Of a stretch of 64,000 nt of DNA, positions 35,677-47,221 are shown in pieces. Position 1 is the stretch's first letter. Every line of letters begins with the position of its first letter. A program made the translations under genes and the position numbers. The notes under the pieces were generated by a model, which was not told the DNA's origin, searched no databases, and saw nothing but the letters and a program-made list of their open reading frames with translations. The stretch comes from Cladobotryum mycophilum (Eukaryota; Ascomycota; Sordariomycetes; Hypocreales; Hypocreaceae), in assembly GCA_036429605.1 (NCBI GenBank), contig JAVFKD010000015.1, positions 1,387,421-1,451,420 on the forward strand. Reading direction: 5' to 3'.

Positions 35677-36514
35677 TTTTCCGTTTATTTGATTTTATTC
35701 AATATATATCAAACAATGAGCATCAATGATTATCTTCCAAACGTTGGTCTTTGAAGATTGATCTCAGAATGTTCAACCCGCTCTGCAACCACTCGATATG
35801 GGCCAACGACGACGCGAATGATGGAGGGGCAAACAAAAAAGTATTTCTGCCAAACGTCCCAACGTACCCTAAACAAGCAGGCGGTAAGAAACCTACAAGA
35901 GGGGAGGTGCATCATTAGCAATCATCGATAAGAAAAAGAAGAAGGGAAAAAAACGACGTCAACAGTTCTCATGCCATTTTGATACATAAAAAACAGCAAA
36001 AGTATCATGATTATCAACCACAGGTGTAAACTCCAAGGCATCAGACATCTCCAATTGCTTCAAAAACCATCAAGTTCTTCATTTAATCCCTGGTATAACT
36101 GCTAGGTAGTAACTACTAAGGCGAATAACAAAAACGAGACGGGAGAGAAAGCAACTCCAAACCATCCCTCATAAAACCCAAATTCCTGATCTTCCATCAA
36201 GATAGAGTGAGAGAAAAAAAGAGAAAAAGAGCATTATCAAAACGCCTCCCATGCATAAACCAGCATTTCCGCGCCCGTAGTTGATTCAGTTTCATCATCC
36301 GATCTGTTTTTTCTTGCTCAAGACCATTTGTTAAAACCTCCCATACATCCATAGCAACCAACACTCCCCCCTTCTTCCAATGCCTGTGTATAATACTAAC
36401 CAAGCACACAAAGTGTAAGAAAAAAGAAAGAACCACAAGTAGTAGAAACGTCAGTCTCCTCTAAGTTGTATTTTTTTTTAATGGGAAGAGAAAAGAAAAG
36501 ACAAAAACAAAGAT
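35677..36514. other. Intergenic, 838 bp
   Basis: Upstream of the methyltransferase (-) and downstream of eIF6 (-). A-rich tracts near 35935-35950 and 36214-36230. No gene seen. Confidence 0.5.
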
Positions 36515-37575
36515 TTAGTAGAAACTCTCCACCATGGTATCCTTCATCGAGGTGTTGATGCTGCTGGGGCCCTGGCCTTCGCCTAATCTGAAGACGCTCT
36601 CGATGACGCTGAGCTCGGTGGCGGTGGTGTCGAGACCGGTGACGGCCATCCAGTCGTTGACAACCATGCCGGCGCCGACGACGTTGCTTCCGCGGTTTAC
36701 ACTACCGGCGACGAGGGGAACTTGGAGCAAGCTCGAGAGCTCGTCCTGGTCCTGAATGCTAGTCTTGGGATGGACGAGACCGCCCTGGTTGGACAGGCTC
36801 ATGTAGCTTCCCACCAGCACATTGTCGGCAATGGTCTGACGGAAGACCTCGACGCCCAGGACATCGGCGATAATCTCCTCTGTTTCGCGCTCCAGGTCCG
36901 GGTGCACGAGGGCGATGTGGTCGTTTGTAGCAATGACGTTTCCGAGGGCCGAGAGACGCTCCTCGATGCGCTGGATGCGGACCGTGTCGGGGAGGGAGTT
37001 GCGCAGGTGCTGGAGCTCCTGGTCCGAGGTTGTGGTGGGCACGAGGAGACCCTTGCGGTTGCCAGCAGTGAGACGGCCGATGATGCGAGTGCCCGCGATG
37101 GTCGTTCGGACAATGGGGATCACATCGTGGAGTTCAGCCTCAAAGACACTGGGAGAAGGATATCAGCGTCAAGGAGTTTCGGAAGAGCGAGGACGATGAC
37201 ATGGCAAAATGTAATATATATAAAAAAGAGAGACTGACCTGTAAAAGTTTTCGCTGGCACCGAGAGCCACCAAGGCATATGAATTAGTGAGTGTCGAAAA
37301 GACACCGACCCTGAAGACCATTCAAGTTAGCAAAAAACATTTTCTTCTTTTCCATTCCTTCTTTTGCGCTCCAATGTCGAAGATGAGCAACTGGATATTC
37401 GCAGTTGGGAGAGAGAGCAAAGCCAAAGCCAAGGTGGGGTGTGGGGTTCCCTCAGCAAAAGCAATGCATATATCCAGCTCGTCCGCATTGGCAGCAGCAG
37501 CAGTGGCAGCAAGGGAAAATAAAATAAAAAAGAGACATACTCATTCGAGTTTTCGAATTGCGCTCTGACAGCCAT
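36515..37575 (-). CDS. TIF6: Translation initiation factor 6 (eIF6)
   Basis: Anti-association factor that binds pre-60S subunits and is needed for 60S biogenesis. Three exons, 37575-37541, 37310-37239 and 37148-36515, phases closing to 246 aa, the usual length. The N-terminus [20 protein letters not shown], then [22 protein letters not shown] and [20 protein letters not shown], are diagnostic. The five-fold pseudosymmetric pentein repeats continue to the C-terminus ([21 protein letters not shown]). The protein ends [11 protein letters not shown]. No irregularities. Confidence 0.97.
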
Positions 37576-37630
37576 GACGTCGATATTTAATTCGGGTAGT
37601 TTGTAAAATATGTGTTTTGTTTTGTTGGGT

Positions 37631-37632
<2 letters not shown>

Positions 37633-37661
<29 letters not shown>
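37633..37661. repeat. (GA)n microsatellite
   Basis: About 14 GA units in the eIF6 upstream region, just before its ATG on the minus strand. Confidence 0.9.
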
Positions 37662-37663
<2 letters not shown>

Positions 37664-38172
37664 AAAGAAGATGAAGGATGGAGGTTTTTCTTAGCTAAGA
37701 AGCTATCGCGAGTTGGTCAAGTGTGATTACTGTTGCTGAAGCTGCCCCGCGAAGTTTTTTTTTCTCCTTCTCTTTTCTTCCTCTATCAGGTGCGGGTTTA
37801 TCAGCACCTTTTAAGGCAAGGCCGCATGGTCGGTACTCTGGGCTTTGGGCTCTGTGCTCCCTGTACGGGGCTTTGTACATACGCTGTACTTTGGCAGCTT
37901 CGCTACACTACAGCAGGTACCTGAATCCAACAGGGACCCATACTCCGCCAAGCTTAGACAGCAAAAAAAAGAGTCATACCTTTTGATTTCCAGGTTTCTT
38001 TTTTTGCCCATTGATACTGGATACGGTTAAGCCCCTCTCTGTTTCATTTCAGGAGGGTCCTAACAAGAATGCCTTGTTGTTGCGGCGCTCCCGTATATAC
38101 CTGGTACATACATACAGTACAGTACAGCGAGTTTCCATATTCGGACCCTGCATTGATTGGATTTGCTTGGGA

Positions 38173-38213
38173 CTTCTTCTTCTTCTTCTGCTTCTTCTTC
38201 TGCTTCTTCTTCA
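38173..38213. repeat. CTT/CTG-rich trinucleotide repeat
   Basis: CTT units interrupted by CTG over about 40 bp; intergenic. Confidence 0.85.
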
Positions 38214-38489
38214 AGGTGTGACTCAGCGTTTGCATCGCCACCAACCCATCTCACTGCCGCCCCCATCATCTGTGACTCTTCTTCTTATCCGTATCTATTC
38301 TACTTCTTCTCCCTTTGCGGTAAAGCAAGATTAGGTGCATCCACCATACGAGGCAGAAAGAGCATGCATGCACATCGACTCATACTTGTGGCTCCGGAAT
38401 CTCGACCATCAGTCACACGACAACATTAATCTGCCTTTCATGCTGCGCAATGCAAGACAGTCTTCCCTAGATCTCGTCATCATACCTAT

Positions 38490-38526
38490 TAGTAGTAGTA
38501 GTAGTAGTAGTAGTGGTAGTAGTGGT
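38490..38526. repeat. (TAG)n microsatellite
   Basis: About twelve TAG/TGG units; intergenic. Confidence 0.85.
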
Positions 38527-38975
38527 AATATGCAATATTCACAAAATTGTAGCTTCCGTCATTATAATCAAGCTCCATCTCGGAAACCTGATGGATCAAA
38601 ATACGTCTGCTGTCGTCGTGTGCGTATCAAATAATTGTGCGCCCATTCATCATCTACAGCATCACATCTCCAACCCGTCCATGCCCATCTAGTTTCTCCC
38701 CTTCTCCCCTTTAAAACGTCTTAAAACTGCTAAATAACCTGTACCACCCATCGTCAATCCCACAGCCATCCAAACATCGTGGCTCGCAAAATCAATAATC
38801 AATGCCGTCCCCATCCAAGTTGAAACAAACAAAAAGGAAACGAGCGGGGATATCCTCCTCAAAAACCAGCCAATGCCTCAAAATCATCATACTCATCGCT
38901 TCATCAGATTCAGGTTCCCTCATAGAGTCCATACCGGCGCCTTCATCAATACTTGACGCCCTCTGACCTCTAGAG

Positions 38976-41916
38976 CTACGAATCCTGCAAATCGTACTCG
39001 ACCAACTTCTGTTGGGAAGGCGCCTAAAGAAAAACCCCCATCATGTCAGCATTCGTTGGCTTTATAAAATATTGAAGCTTACCAGGCTTGCCTGATTCTC
39101 CCGAATCTTTAGCGCTCTTATCCTTGCCTTCCTTATCATCCGCCTCTGCGTCTCCCTCAGATTTCCGGCCATCCAAAGCAGGCAGTCCCCCTTTTCCACC
39201 TCCATCAAATGGGGCTGCAGGATTTCTCCCGGCAGGGGGTATGCGATCGATACATCACGACTTTCCAGGGGTAAGTTTGCCGCAATGCCAATGGCAAGTT
39301 CCACAATCATGGATGTGCTACCCTCTACTCCGGAAGGTGGCGGCGTGTTGAGGTACTGGTAGAGGCATGCCGTCAGGTTGGTCGTCAATTTGGTTGTCAG
39401 CACATGTCGGTTATCGGTTGTTGTCGTCCCGCCGAGCTTCTGCTGAAGACCCTCTAGAGTCGCCATCCTCCAATTGACAACCTTGGTTGTTAGTGCATCA
39501 AATTCCTCCTGGCTGTGCATCGTGTACGCATTTCCTCGGATGCTGAGTTCAACCTCCTTGAGCTGGGCGCTGAGTGTCTGCTCCAAGCCTGGGTGGAAGC
39601 ATTTGTTAAATATTTCCTCCACCACCCATCGTGAGATGACAGCCCGGCCAACCGCAGTCATTTCCTGCTTTCCGGTCTTGAGGGCATCTGGGCTGACATA
39701 TTTCTCGAGCCACTGAGGTAGACAGCGCCAGTCCTTGCGAATATTGAACGAAAGGTTATTGATGGCGCCATTCAGACGATTAAATCTAGTTGCGTATTCG
39801 CTGTCGTCAAGGGCAGTTCGCGACTGGGACATGCGTTGGTTGGCAAAAGCATTCTGAAGATGTTCAACCTGGCTGGTGAGCTGCTCAATCTGTGACTTTC
39901 CATCAAAATAGAGTCGCTTCACGTTCTTGTACTTGGTAACTGGAAACATGTTAGTGGGTATCTGTGCATGTCGTGCACAAAAAGAGAGAGAGAGAGAGAG
40001 AGACAAACGTAGTTCCTTGAATGCCTTTTCACTGTCAGCGTCACGCTCCTGGGTGGTCGATGGCTGAGGGCTGTTTCGGTCTTTTTCAACACCTGCTCCG
40101 TCATACTGGGGAGGTCTGTCGCCTCGATACTGGGCATTGGCTGGAGGGGCAGTTTGGCCAGGCAGGACCGGGCCGCCAGGGAGAGGGCTCGTGGGTGGCA
40201 TGTTGGAGTTGCTCCAAAATCCAGGCGGGGGCCCGGCAGTGCCTTGTCAAGATCAGTCCCACGACGAGTCGGAGGCGCGCTTCCAGAAGCCATCGCGGGC
40301 GGCGGAATAGTCTGGGCGGAAGGCGGCAGGTCCTGGGTCTGGACGGTCGAGTAGTGGACAACAGGTGAGGCGTGTTCCAGTTGTTGATTCATTGATCGCT
40401 GGTCTACGTCGGGAGCTGGTGAATCATGCGACAGTTGAGAGATGGTCTCTGGATTCTGCTGGTGCGACTGTTGAGGAATGGGTCCCAAGTGGCTAGTGAC
40501 CAGGCGGGGGTCTCCTGTCTGCTGGTAGGAGTCGTAGTGTTGCGCAGACGGTTGTTGAGGAGAATGGTTTTGGTCGTAGGCTACCTGCTGCGGATCGTAA
40601 CGAGGCTGTTGCTGTTGCTGTTCGTGGGACGTGAGCACCTGTACGTGACCGGGCGGGTGCTGTAGCTGAGATGGTGGGGCTTGTTGCTGGTGGTTTGGCG
40701 GGGGGTGGGGTGGCGGCTGATAAGCGTCCTCGTCGTAGGGCGACGATATCTCAACCTCGTTGGATACCTGACGGATAGTGTTTAGAGGGGGAATAATTCG
40801 GGAGTCCTGCGATGGGAAAGTCCTGTCAGATTGGTGTTCTCTATAATTGTAATCGTCGACCTCGCCCGCGTCATGCAATGGAGATGGCTGTTGCTGCTGG
40901 TGGTGGCCAGAGCTCGGAGTCTGCCAATCGCGATCCGACGAAAGCTGAGACGCAGGCGATAGGTTCGTCTTGAGGTTGGGTGTTTTTGAAGTGCTCACCC
41001 TCTTGGAGGATCTGCGGCCAAGCCCAACGGTATTATCGTAGGCTGCGGCGGTTGCTGCTGTTGCTGCTGCTGCTGCTGCTGAGGATTCGCTTTGGCGGTG
41101 ATGGTGGTGACTACTATGGTCCTGATTGCCGGTGGCCTTAGCGAAGATGCCCTTGAGTAGCTTGCGAGTCGATCGTTTCTCAGCGGGCGCAGCAGCTTGT
41201 GGTGGGGGAGCGGGTGCACCCTGCGTCGTCTGGAGGTAGCTTGCTACACTAGAAATATTGTCAAGCGAAGTCGTGGAAACACTACCGTAGAGCTGCTGTT
41301 GAAGTTGTAATTGTTGTTGTGATGGTAGTGGTGGTGGTGGTGGTGGTAGTTGAAAAGGGAGACCGTACTGCTGGGCTGAGGTGCGGCTATGTGCAGCTGC
41401 GTCAAAGTCGTTGGGTGGCGGTTGCTGCTGGAGTTGCTGCTCGTGGCCGTCAAATGAACCAATGCTAGCGGAAGGGTTCACACCAGTGGAAGAACCTTGG
41501 TGATACAAGTGAGCAGGAGGAGGTGCAACGGATTGTTGGTGTTGCTGTTGTTGTTGATGATGATGCTGTGCTTCTGCTGCTGCCACTGCTGCTGCTTGCT
41601 GCTGCTGTTGCTGTTGAGTTTGTCGAGCGTCGACAAAGGACTCGCTAGAGCTGAGCGCCGATGAAGACAAGGCTGATTGAGGGGTCGCGTCTGGTGGTGA
41701 GTCCGCCTCAAGCGCAGTACCTACACCACCACCACCAGTCCCAGCACCACCAGCACTACCGCCTATACCAGCGACACCTGGACCAGGACCCAGGGTATTG
41801 GTATTTCCAGCACCGGCTGCTGCTGCTGCAGACACTCCAGATGGCAGAGATGGCGGTTCGGTGACTGTGTGATGTGAACGGTTGCTGTGCTTGCCCAAGC
41901 GACCGAAGCTGGGCAT
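38976..41916 (-). CDS. Glutamine/histidine-rich protein with conserved C-terminal helical domain; one frameshift
   Basis: Three exons: 41916-40009, 39939-39083 and 39023-38976, with one base to be restored in the G5 run at 40227-40231 (C5 on the coding strand, in LPGPPPGFW); then all phases close at 937 aa. The N-terminal ~620 residues are low complexity: poly-Gln, poly-His, poly-Ala and Pro-rich, with scattered basic patches (EKRSTRKLLKGIFAKATG). The C-terminal ~290 residues look folded and helical: YKNVKRLYFDGKSQIEQLTS, a coiled-coil-like stretch, RKDWRCLPQWLEKYV and VISRWVVEEIFNKCFHPGLE. I do not recognise the family. The layout of disordered Q-rich region plus helical domain would suit a signalling or trafficking adaptor, but that is a guess. 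The first intron contains a (GA)n tract. Confidence 0.75.
39983..40003. repeat. (GA)n microsatellite in an intron
   Basis: About ten GA units inside the 40008-39940 intron of the glutamine-rich gene; on the coding strand it makes a long TC tract. Confidence 0.85.
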
Positions 41917-42286
41917 TGTCGCAACAATTTGGACCTCGCCAGCAGCGGGCGTAAAAGGGGGGAGGGAGGGGGAGGGGCAGTGGAAGGGGGTTTGGGTTTG
42001 CTGTGCTGTGCTATGCTAGGTTGTGTGGTGATGTGCTGTGATGTGTGCTGTGCAGTGCTGAAGGGGATGCTATAATTAATTCTCAAGTCCTCCACTGCTG
42101 AAAGTGTGTCTTTTGTTTTTACCAGCCAACTCGTCCCGTTCTCTCTCGTAAATTTTTCTGGGATCCCTCCCTTACTCTTTTTTTCCCCTCACCCAGAGCT
42201 GACCCCAGGCCCAAGCCCCTCGATTCCAGTAAGCTACCTAGTATGGATGGATAGGCACTTGGGGTTTGGGGGGCTGTGCCGGCCTC

Positions 42287-42330
42287 TTTTTTTTTTTTTT
42301 GCGCGTGTGGTGGTGGTGGTGGTGGTGGTG
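42287..42330. repeat. T14 run followed by (GGT)n
   Basis: A homopolymer T run at 42287-42300, then after GCGCGT about seven GGT units to 42330. Confidence 0.85.
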
Positions 42331-43059
42331 AAGGGGTCCGGGTCTGGTTTTGGCGAGGTGTCAATCCGGACAACAAGGTGGACCAGATACTCGGTCCACT
42401 CACTGTATCTCACACTCTGTGACTGTGTGTGCGTCTGTCTGTCTGTCGAGCCAAGAAAAAGCTGGAGCTTTAAAAAAGAACTATCGCGCCAGCCAGTGTG
42501 CTTGAAGATGAAAGGACCAGGGGTGCTACTTGTAAAACAGCCCGCCTGCAGCAAGCAAGAGAGTGGGAACCTTGGATTGCCGCGTCGTCGCCGTCCCTTC
42601 TGACTTGGACCCTCAACGAACGAAACGAAACGAACTATGCGGCTGCGTGGCGTGGCCCCCGCCTCTCCTCTGCCCCCTTGTATGCAATGTACATACAAGA
42701 AAAGTCAAGCCAGGTTGCTTAGCTGCCCTCCTAGTACAGTTTGACAAGTTTGAGTATGCAGCATTAGCAGTAGGTATGAAGATGGGGATTGGAAGAGAGA
42801 GAGAGAAAGGGAAAGGGAAAGACGGGAAAGGATTCGAATGCAAAGAACAGGTGGAATGACAACAAGCGCCCGAGATGGAGGCTCAGCCCAAAAAGCATAG
42901 ACAAGTCAAAGCTGATGATCCCATGATGGGAGATTACCGATCCGAACAGGGCTGATGTTCCCATTTGAACACGACGACTGCACAAGAACAGGTTAAGACA
43001 AGACGGATGGATGATGGACAAGAATCACGCACTTGCCCAGGTAGGCAAGGCATGCATGA

Positions 43060-43088
43060 GCAACATGGGCAACATGGGCAACATGGGG
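43060..43088. repeat. Triplicated 9-bp unit GGGCAACAT
   Basis: Three tandem copies of CAACATGGG; intergenic. Confidence 0.8.
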
Positions 43089-44826
43089 GCAGGGTTCTGA
43101 GATATTATTAGGCACTAAGACCTCAGCTATGGACAGGTTATTGGAGGGAGATGATCCATCTTACGACTAACAAGGTTGCTTTCCTGATGTAGTCTATGTA
43201 TGTATGTATGTTTGTGTGCATCTACTCCATAATAATCATCAGCAAAGTCCTAGATGCACTTTACTTTTGGACAATCTTTGCGAATGACATTGATAGGTGG
43301 TTTGTGGCAAAGGGGGACCGGTAATACTGCTGCTCTCTTCTCTTCTCGTTATATGCCGAAAGGAGGAACAGTAACAAGACGGGATGGATGAACAAGGAAC
43401 AAGTATACGAGCCAAAAAAAAGAAAGATGGTGATTTCCGGATTCAGACATCCGAACAAACCATCAGTTGCAGTAGAAAAAAATGAAGTTGCATTTATTCA
43501 TCCCTTCAAGACATGTCGGGGCGTTTTTCTTTTTCTTTTCTTAGAACATTGCATCCATGTCAATGCTTATTTGCCAAAGACACGCGGTCAGAGGTCTCGA
43601 ACACATCGCCACGGCCCACTCCATACTAGATCCATAGGTACCTTAGGGTAGCCTCCACTGCCCGCCCACTGCCCACTGCTAACCTGCATCCATACCAAGA
43701 CTAATTCGGTGTTGGGTGTAACGAGATCCCCCCATTCATCATATTGTCAAGGCATTTATTAGCAGCTGCCTTCAGCCTGGGCAATCTTCGCTTTCTCATA
43801 GTTGGAGACAGAGATTCGGTATCATACAACCCTCCATCATTGGATCTTTCTGCAATGTGCTACAGAGCCACGTGCTCAACCTGCTGTAAGTGGTCACTCG
43901 CCCTAACCCGGCGGGCGCTATGAACCCAATCTTTAATCACCTCATCAATCTACCTACCCATCAAACAATTCTATTCTTAGAACTGCTGCAATTCAAGACA
44001 AACTCGTAAACTGACACAGAAACTCCCCATCACCAGCAAAACAGTCATGGCGCGGCTGCGGCCGGCATGTCCCCCAGGCCCTCGCCGGAGTCCCACAGAA
44101 TCAGTGGTGCACATGCGAGGCCCGGTTCAAGGTCGACGGTGTGTCGTATCCCGCAGCAGCCCCGTTGTCCATCCCGGGACTGTCTTGGGTTTCGAGTCTG
44201 TGGGGAGGAGGCAGTAATAAGAAGACTGGCGGTGGTAAAGATGATTTGTGAATACTAGTATCCATATCAGCATTACCCTACATCTTTGAGACCATATTTT
44301 TCCGTTGGGCGCAGTGTCAAATATATCCCAGTAGCTTTTGGGCATAAATAGCGATACCGGACATCCCCTCGAGCTATGACTGTTTAGTCGACTCTTCTTA
44401 TCTCTCCGTACCCCGACAAGACTGAATATCTCTGTGATAATGAATACCGAGTTTAACCATCCACGAGTGGTTTTTGCGGGGTCCCGTGCCCCCCGTGGGG
44501 AACCACCGTCCGGCCGACTACCGGACCCGGCGAGATGGACGATCAATGATTGGCGAGGAGCCGAGCACTTGCGATACCGTTCAGTGTTAGTCGTCCACTC
44601 TTCATCCACTCTCTGATAAGCAATGTCATGTCGTGGTAATTCAGAGTCATGTCCCGTCCTTTTCCCATGTCCCCCTCTTTTGGTTCTTTTTGTTCTTGTT
44701 CGTAGACCAGAGTCATTCCTTTTCAAAGTTGAGCATCTGCCAAGAGAAGCCCAGATGCACTCAACCCTTACCTTTGCTATACCCTCATATTAGACTTTAA
44801 ACGGCCTCAGGGTCTCTTTCAAGCTC

Positions 44827-46658
44827 ATGATTCTCCTATCGCCCATTACGGTAGCGGCGGCCGGCCTGCTGCTGCTCGCCGTCCACCTCATCCGATGCCT
44901 CACGTCCCCTCTCCGGAAGGTTCCGGGTCCCATGATATCCAGCCTCACATCCTTGGTCCTCAAATGGAAAGAGATGAAGTCTGACAGAACCATGTACATC
45001 CATAGGCTCCATCAACAGTACGGTCCAGTTGTCCGCATCGCCCCGGATGAGGTTTCGTTCACATCATGGGCCGCGTTGAAGGAGATATACTGCTCTGGAG
45101 GGAGTGGATATGACAAGACGGAATTCTATGACCTCTTTAAAATATTTGGCCGGAGGTGAGAGCATGCATGTAGCTCAACGTATGGCACACGGTTCTAATC
45201 AAGTATAGAACCATGTTTACACTGCTAAACAAAACCGATGTGCGTATTCAGCTGTTCGCTGTTGAGAGTTTGGGTCGTTTAACACCGTGCAGCATGCCAA
45301 GAGGAAGAGGTTACTCGCCGATCGCTACGCTAATTCCAATATCATGAAGGGCGTTTCCCTCGAAGGAGTTCAGGAACGTGCTTCCAGATTTGTTCAGCGA
45401 TGTGCTTCTCCAACAGAAGGGGGTATTTCAGATATATTTGTATGATCATCATGCCCTTTGTTCTGGCTATAAGCAACGTCACTAATTTGTCTTCACAGAT
45501 GGGTTTGTGTTATGTGTCGAATAACATATGAGCTGTACTTACCAATGGGAATAGCTCTGCATGCATATGCGTGTGATTGTGTTACGCATCACCTGTTCCA
45601 CCCCTACAGCAGCGATTGTTTAAGGAAGGCGGAAGATGAGGAAATGATGCACCAAGTGGCAGCCGATGATAGTGCGCAAAGTGAGTCACTCCATGAAACC
45701 CCCCCCCTTTATGCCATGGCAGGGTGTATTTAACCGGCTCATATAAAGATCGCCTCATTTCCCATTATGCCCCGGTCTTGCACCGACTACTGTCGAGGAT
45801 CCTCTACATCTTTGTCAAACCCCGAGAGACGCCTCTTATAGACAGATATGTCTTGGAGACGAGCAGTCTCAGCGGATTCGCCGAATTCACCCTTCTGAGC
45901 CGTCTGGAAGAGAAGACGGAGGATCTTGACCCTATTAGCAGGGCGGCAGAATCTCTCGACCACATCGCTGCTGGGATCGACACGACCGGCGACGGGCTTT
46001 GTTTCCTCATGTGGGAGCTGTCGCAGCCGCGGTCACTTCATGTCCAGCGACGGCTGACGGAGGAGCTGCGAAGGAATCCCGACACCCCAGCCGACCAACT
46101 GCCATTCCTGGATGCGGTAATCTGGGAGGGCTTGCGCTGCTACCCGCCGATTCCCATGTCGCTCCCCCGATATGTACCGGAGGGCGGTCGCTCCATCGAT
46201 GGCACCTGGCTGCCTGGGAGGACCACTGTCAGCTGCCAGCCGTACTCGGTCCAACGCCTCAATGACGACGTCTTTCCAGAACCAGACTCGTTCAATCCAG
46301 ATCGATGGCTAGAAATAGAGGGTGATGGTGACGCAGAGCGGAAACGGCTGCTGTTTGCCTTTTCCAACGGAGGCAGGGGTTGCATCGGGAAACAGTGAGT
46401 GATACACAAGCATCCATTCTCATCCAAACAAGACGACAAAGGAAAGCTAACACGAAGGGGGAATTCCCTCGTTTCTATAGTTTGGCTCTTGCAGAGATGA
46501 GAGCGCTGCTTCGGGAAGTCTACACCAAATTCAGCACAACATCCGATGAGTCCATGACAGAAGAGCTCATGGCCCTATCGGAGCAGCTAATCTCGGCACG
46601 TCCTTTGGGCCAGAAATGCCTTCTCAAATTCCATCCACTGAAGGATGTTGAAGGATGA
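44827..46658 (+). CDS. Cytochrome P450 monooxygenase
   Basis: Membrane-anchored microsomal P450. Six exons: 44827-45155, 45209-45239, 45293-45439, 45533-45680, 45749-46394 and 46481-46658; all phases close to 492 aa, normal for the family. An N-terminal hydrophobic anchor (ITVAAAGLLLLAVHLI) is followed by the proline hinge VPGP. The I-helix shows AAGIDTTGDGLCFLMWEL, the K-helix ExxR is EGLR, the PERF-type motif is FNPDRWLE, and the haem loop is FAFSNGGRGCIGK with the ligand Cys. Introns 3 and 4 must use later AGs (CATATGAG and ATATAAAG); the more CAG-like upstream sites lead into stops. Intron 4 contains a C9 run. No cluster partners (PKS, NRPS, terpene cyclase) flank it, so the substrate is unknown. 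Confidence 0.88.
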
Positions 46659-46931
46659 GCGCCTATTATAGGTAATCTCCTGTGGGTGCTCATGGTCGAC
46701 TGATTCGCCTACCCTATATAACATGGCAAACAAAGATGTCTCTAAGGGTCTGAATACGAACAACACAGAGTTATTATGGGAGTTGTGGGCAGTTCGAGTC
46801 CATGTCCCTTATGGAAATCAAGTCTCCTACAAAATTCCAAGCAGCAGTCATGGTTTCCGTGGTACCGTCTCTGGTGTTGCCTGAGGATGAATACGGCAAA
46901 CACGGGGTATCCACGGGTTACTGTCTGACTG

Positions 46932-46970
46932 TACCTAGTACCTAGTAGTATTGGTAATACCTAGGTAGTA
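46932..46970. repeat. Nested TACCTAG/CTAGGTA palindromic words
   Basis: Repeated TACCTAGTA followed by TATTGGTAATACCTAGGTA. Shares the TATTGGTA core with the inverted repeat at 31110-31168. Confidence 0.6.
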
Positions 46971-47189
46971 GTGATGATTACAATTACACTAGATACTTGG
47001 AACGAAATGCTACCAAGAAACTTGGAAACTTGGAAGATTGGAATCAACTGATTTGAGCGACGTAGATCTGTCCTCTCTCGGATTTTGGTGCAACTTGATA
47101 CAACTAGTCAAACCCTTAAGCCCGAAGTCCGGAGCTCCCGTTTGTTTCTATCCACCCATCCATCCACATGCTTGTCAATCAATCAATGA

Positions 47190-47221
47190 ATAAAATAATA
47201 AAATAATAAAATAATAATAAT
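47190..47221. repeat. AAT-rich tandem repeat
   Basis: Units of AAAATAAT repeated about three times, then AATAAT; intergenic. Confidence 0.8.

Larger units (their letters stand above)
37576..38975. other. Intergenic, 1.4 kb, microsatellite-rich
   Basis: Between the eIF6 start and the 3' end of the glutamine-rich gene. Holds (GA)n, CTT-rich and (TAG)n tracts (annotated). No gene seen. Confidence 0.55.
41917..44826. other. Intergenic, 2.9 kb divergent region
   Basis: Between the glutamine-rich gene (-) and the P450 (+). Holds a T14 run next to a (GGT)n tract (42287-42330), a triplicated GGGCAACAT unit at 43060-43088, and a GC-rich patch at 44047-44215 with a 55-codon ATG frame of no recognisable family. 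No supported gene. Confidence 0.5.

Noticed and set aside
39083..39250. An eighth frame loss at a G5 run near the end of the glutamine-rich protein (alternative Asp/Lys-rich frame)
   Set aside because: The existing frame meets the next exon in phase 0 and the full gene closes at 937 aa without another change.
42106..42603. 165-codon plus-strand frame
   Set aside because: Spans T14 and GGT repeats; product is low complexity with no homology signal.
44464..44530. GC-rich hairpin-like stretch near 44.5 kb
   Set aside because: Arms are short and interrupted; not clearly better than chance for its composition.
44127..44726. 199-codon minus-strand frame upstream of the P450
   Set aside because: Basic, low-complexity mixture without recognisable domain; lies in the probable P450 promoter.
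44827..46658. P450 as a pseudogene
   Set aside because: A splice model with later acceptors restores all frames, length and motifs.
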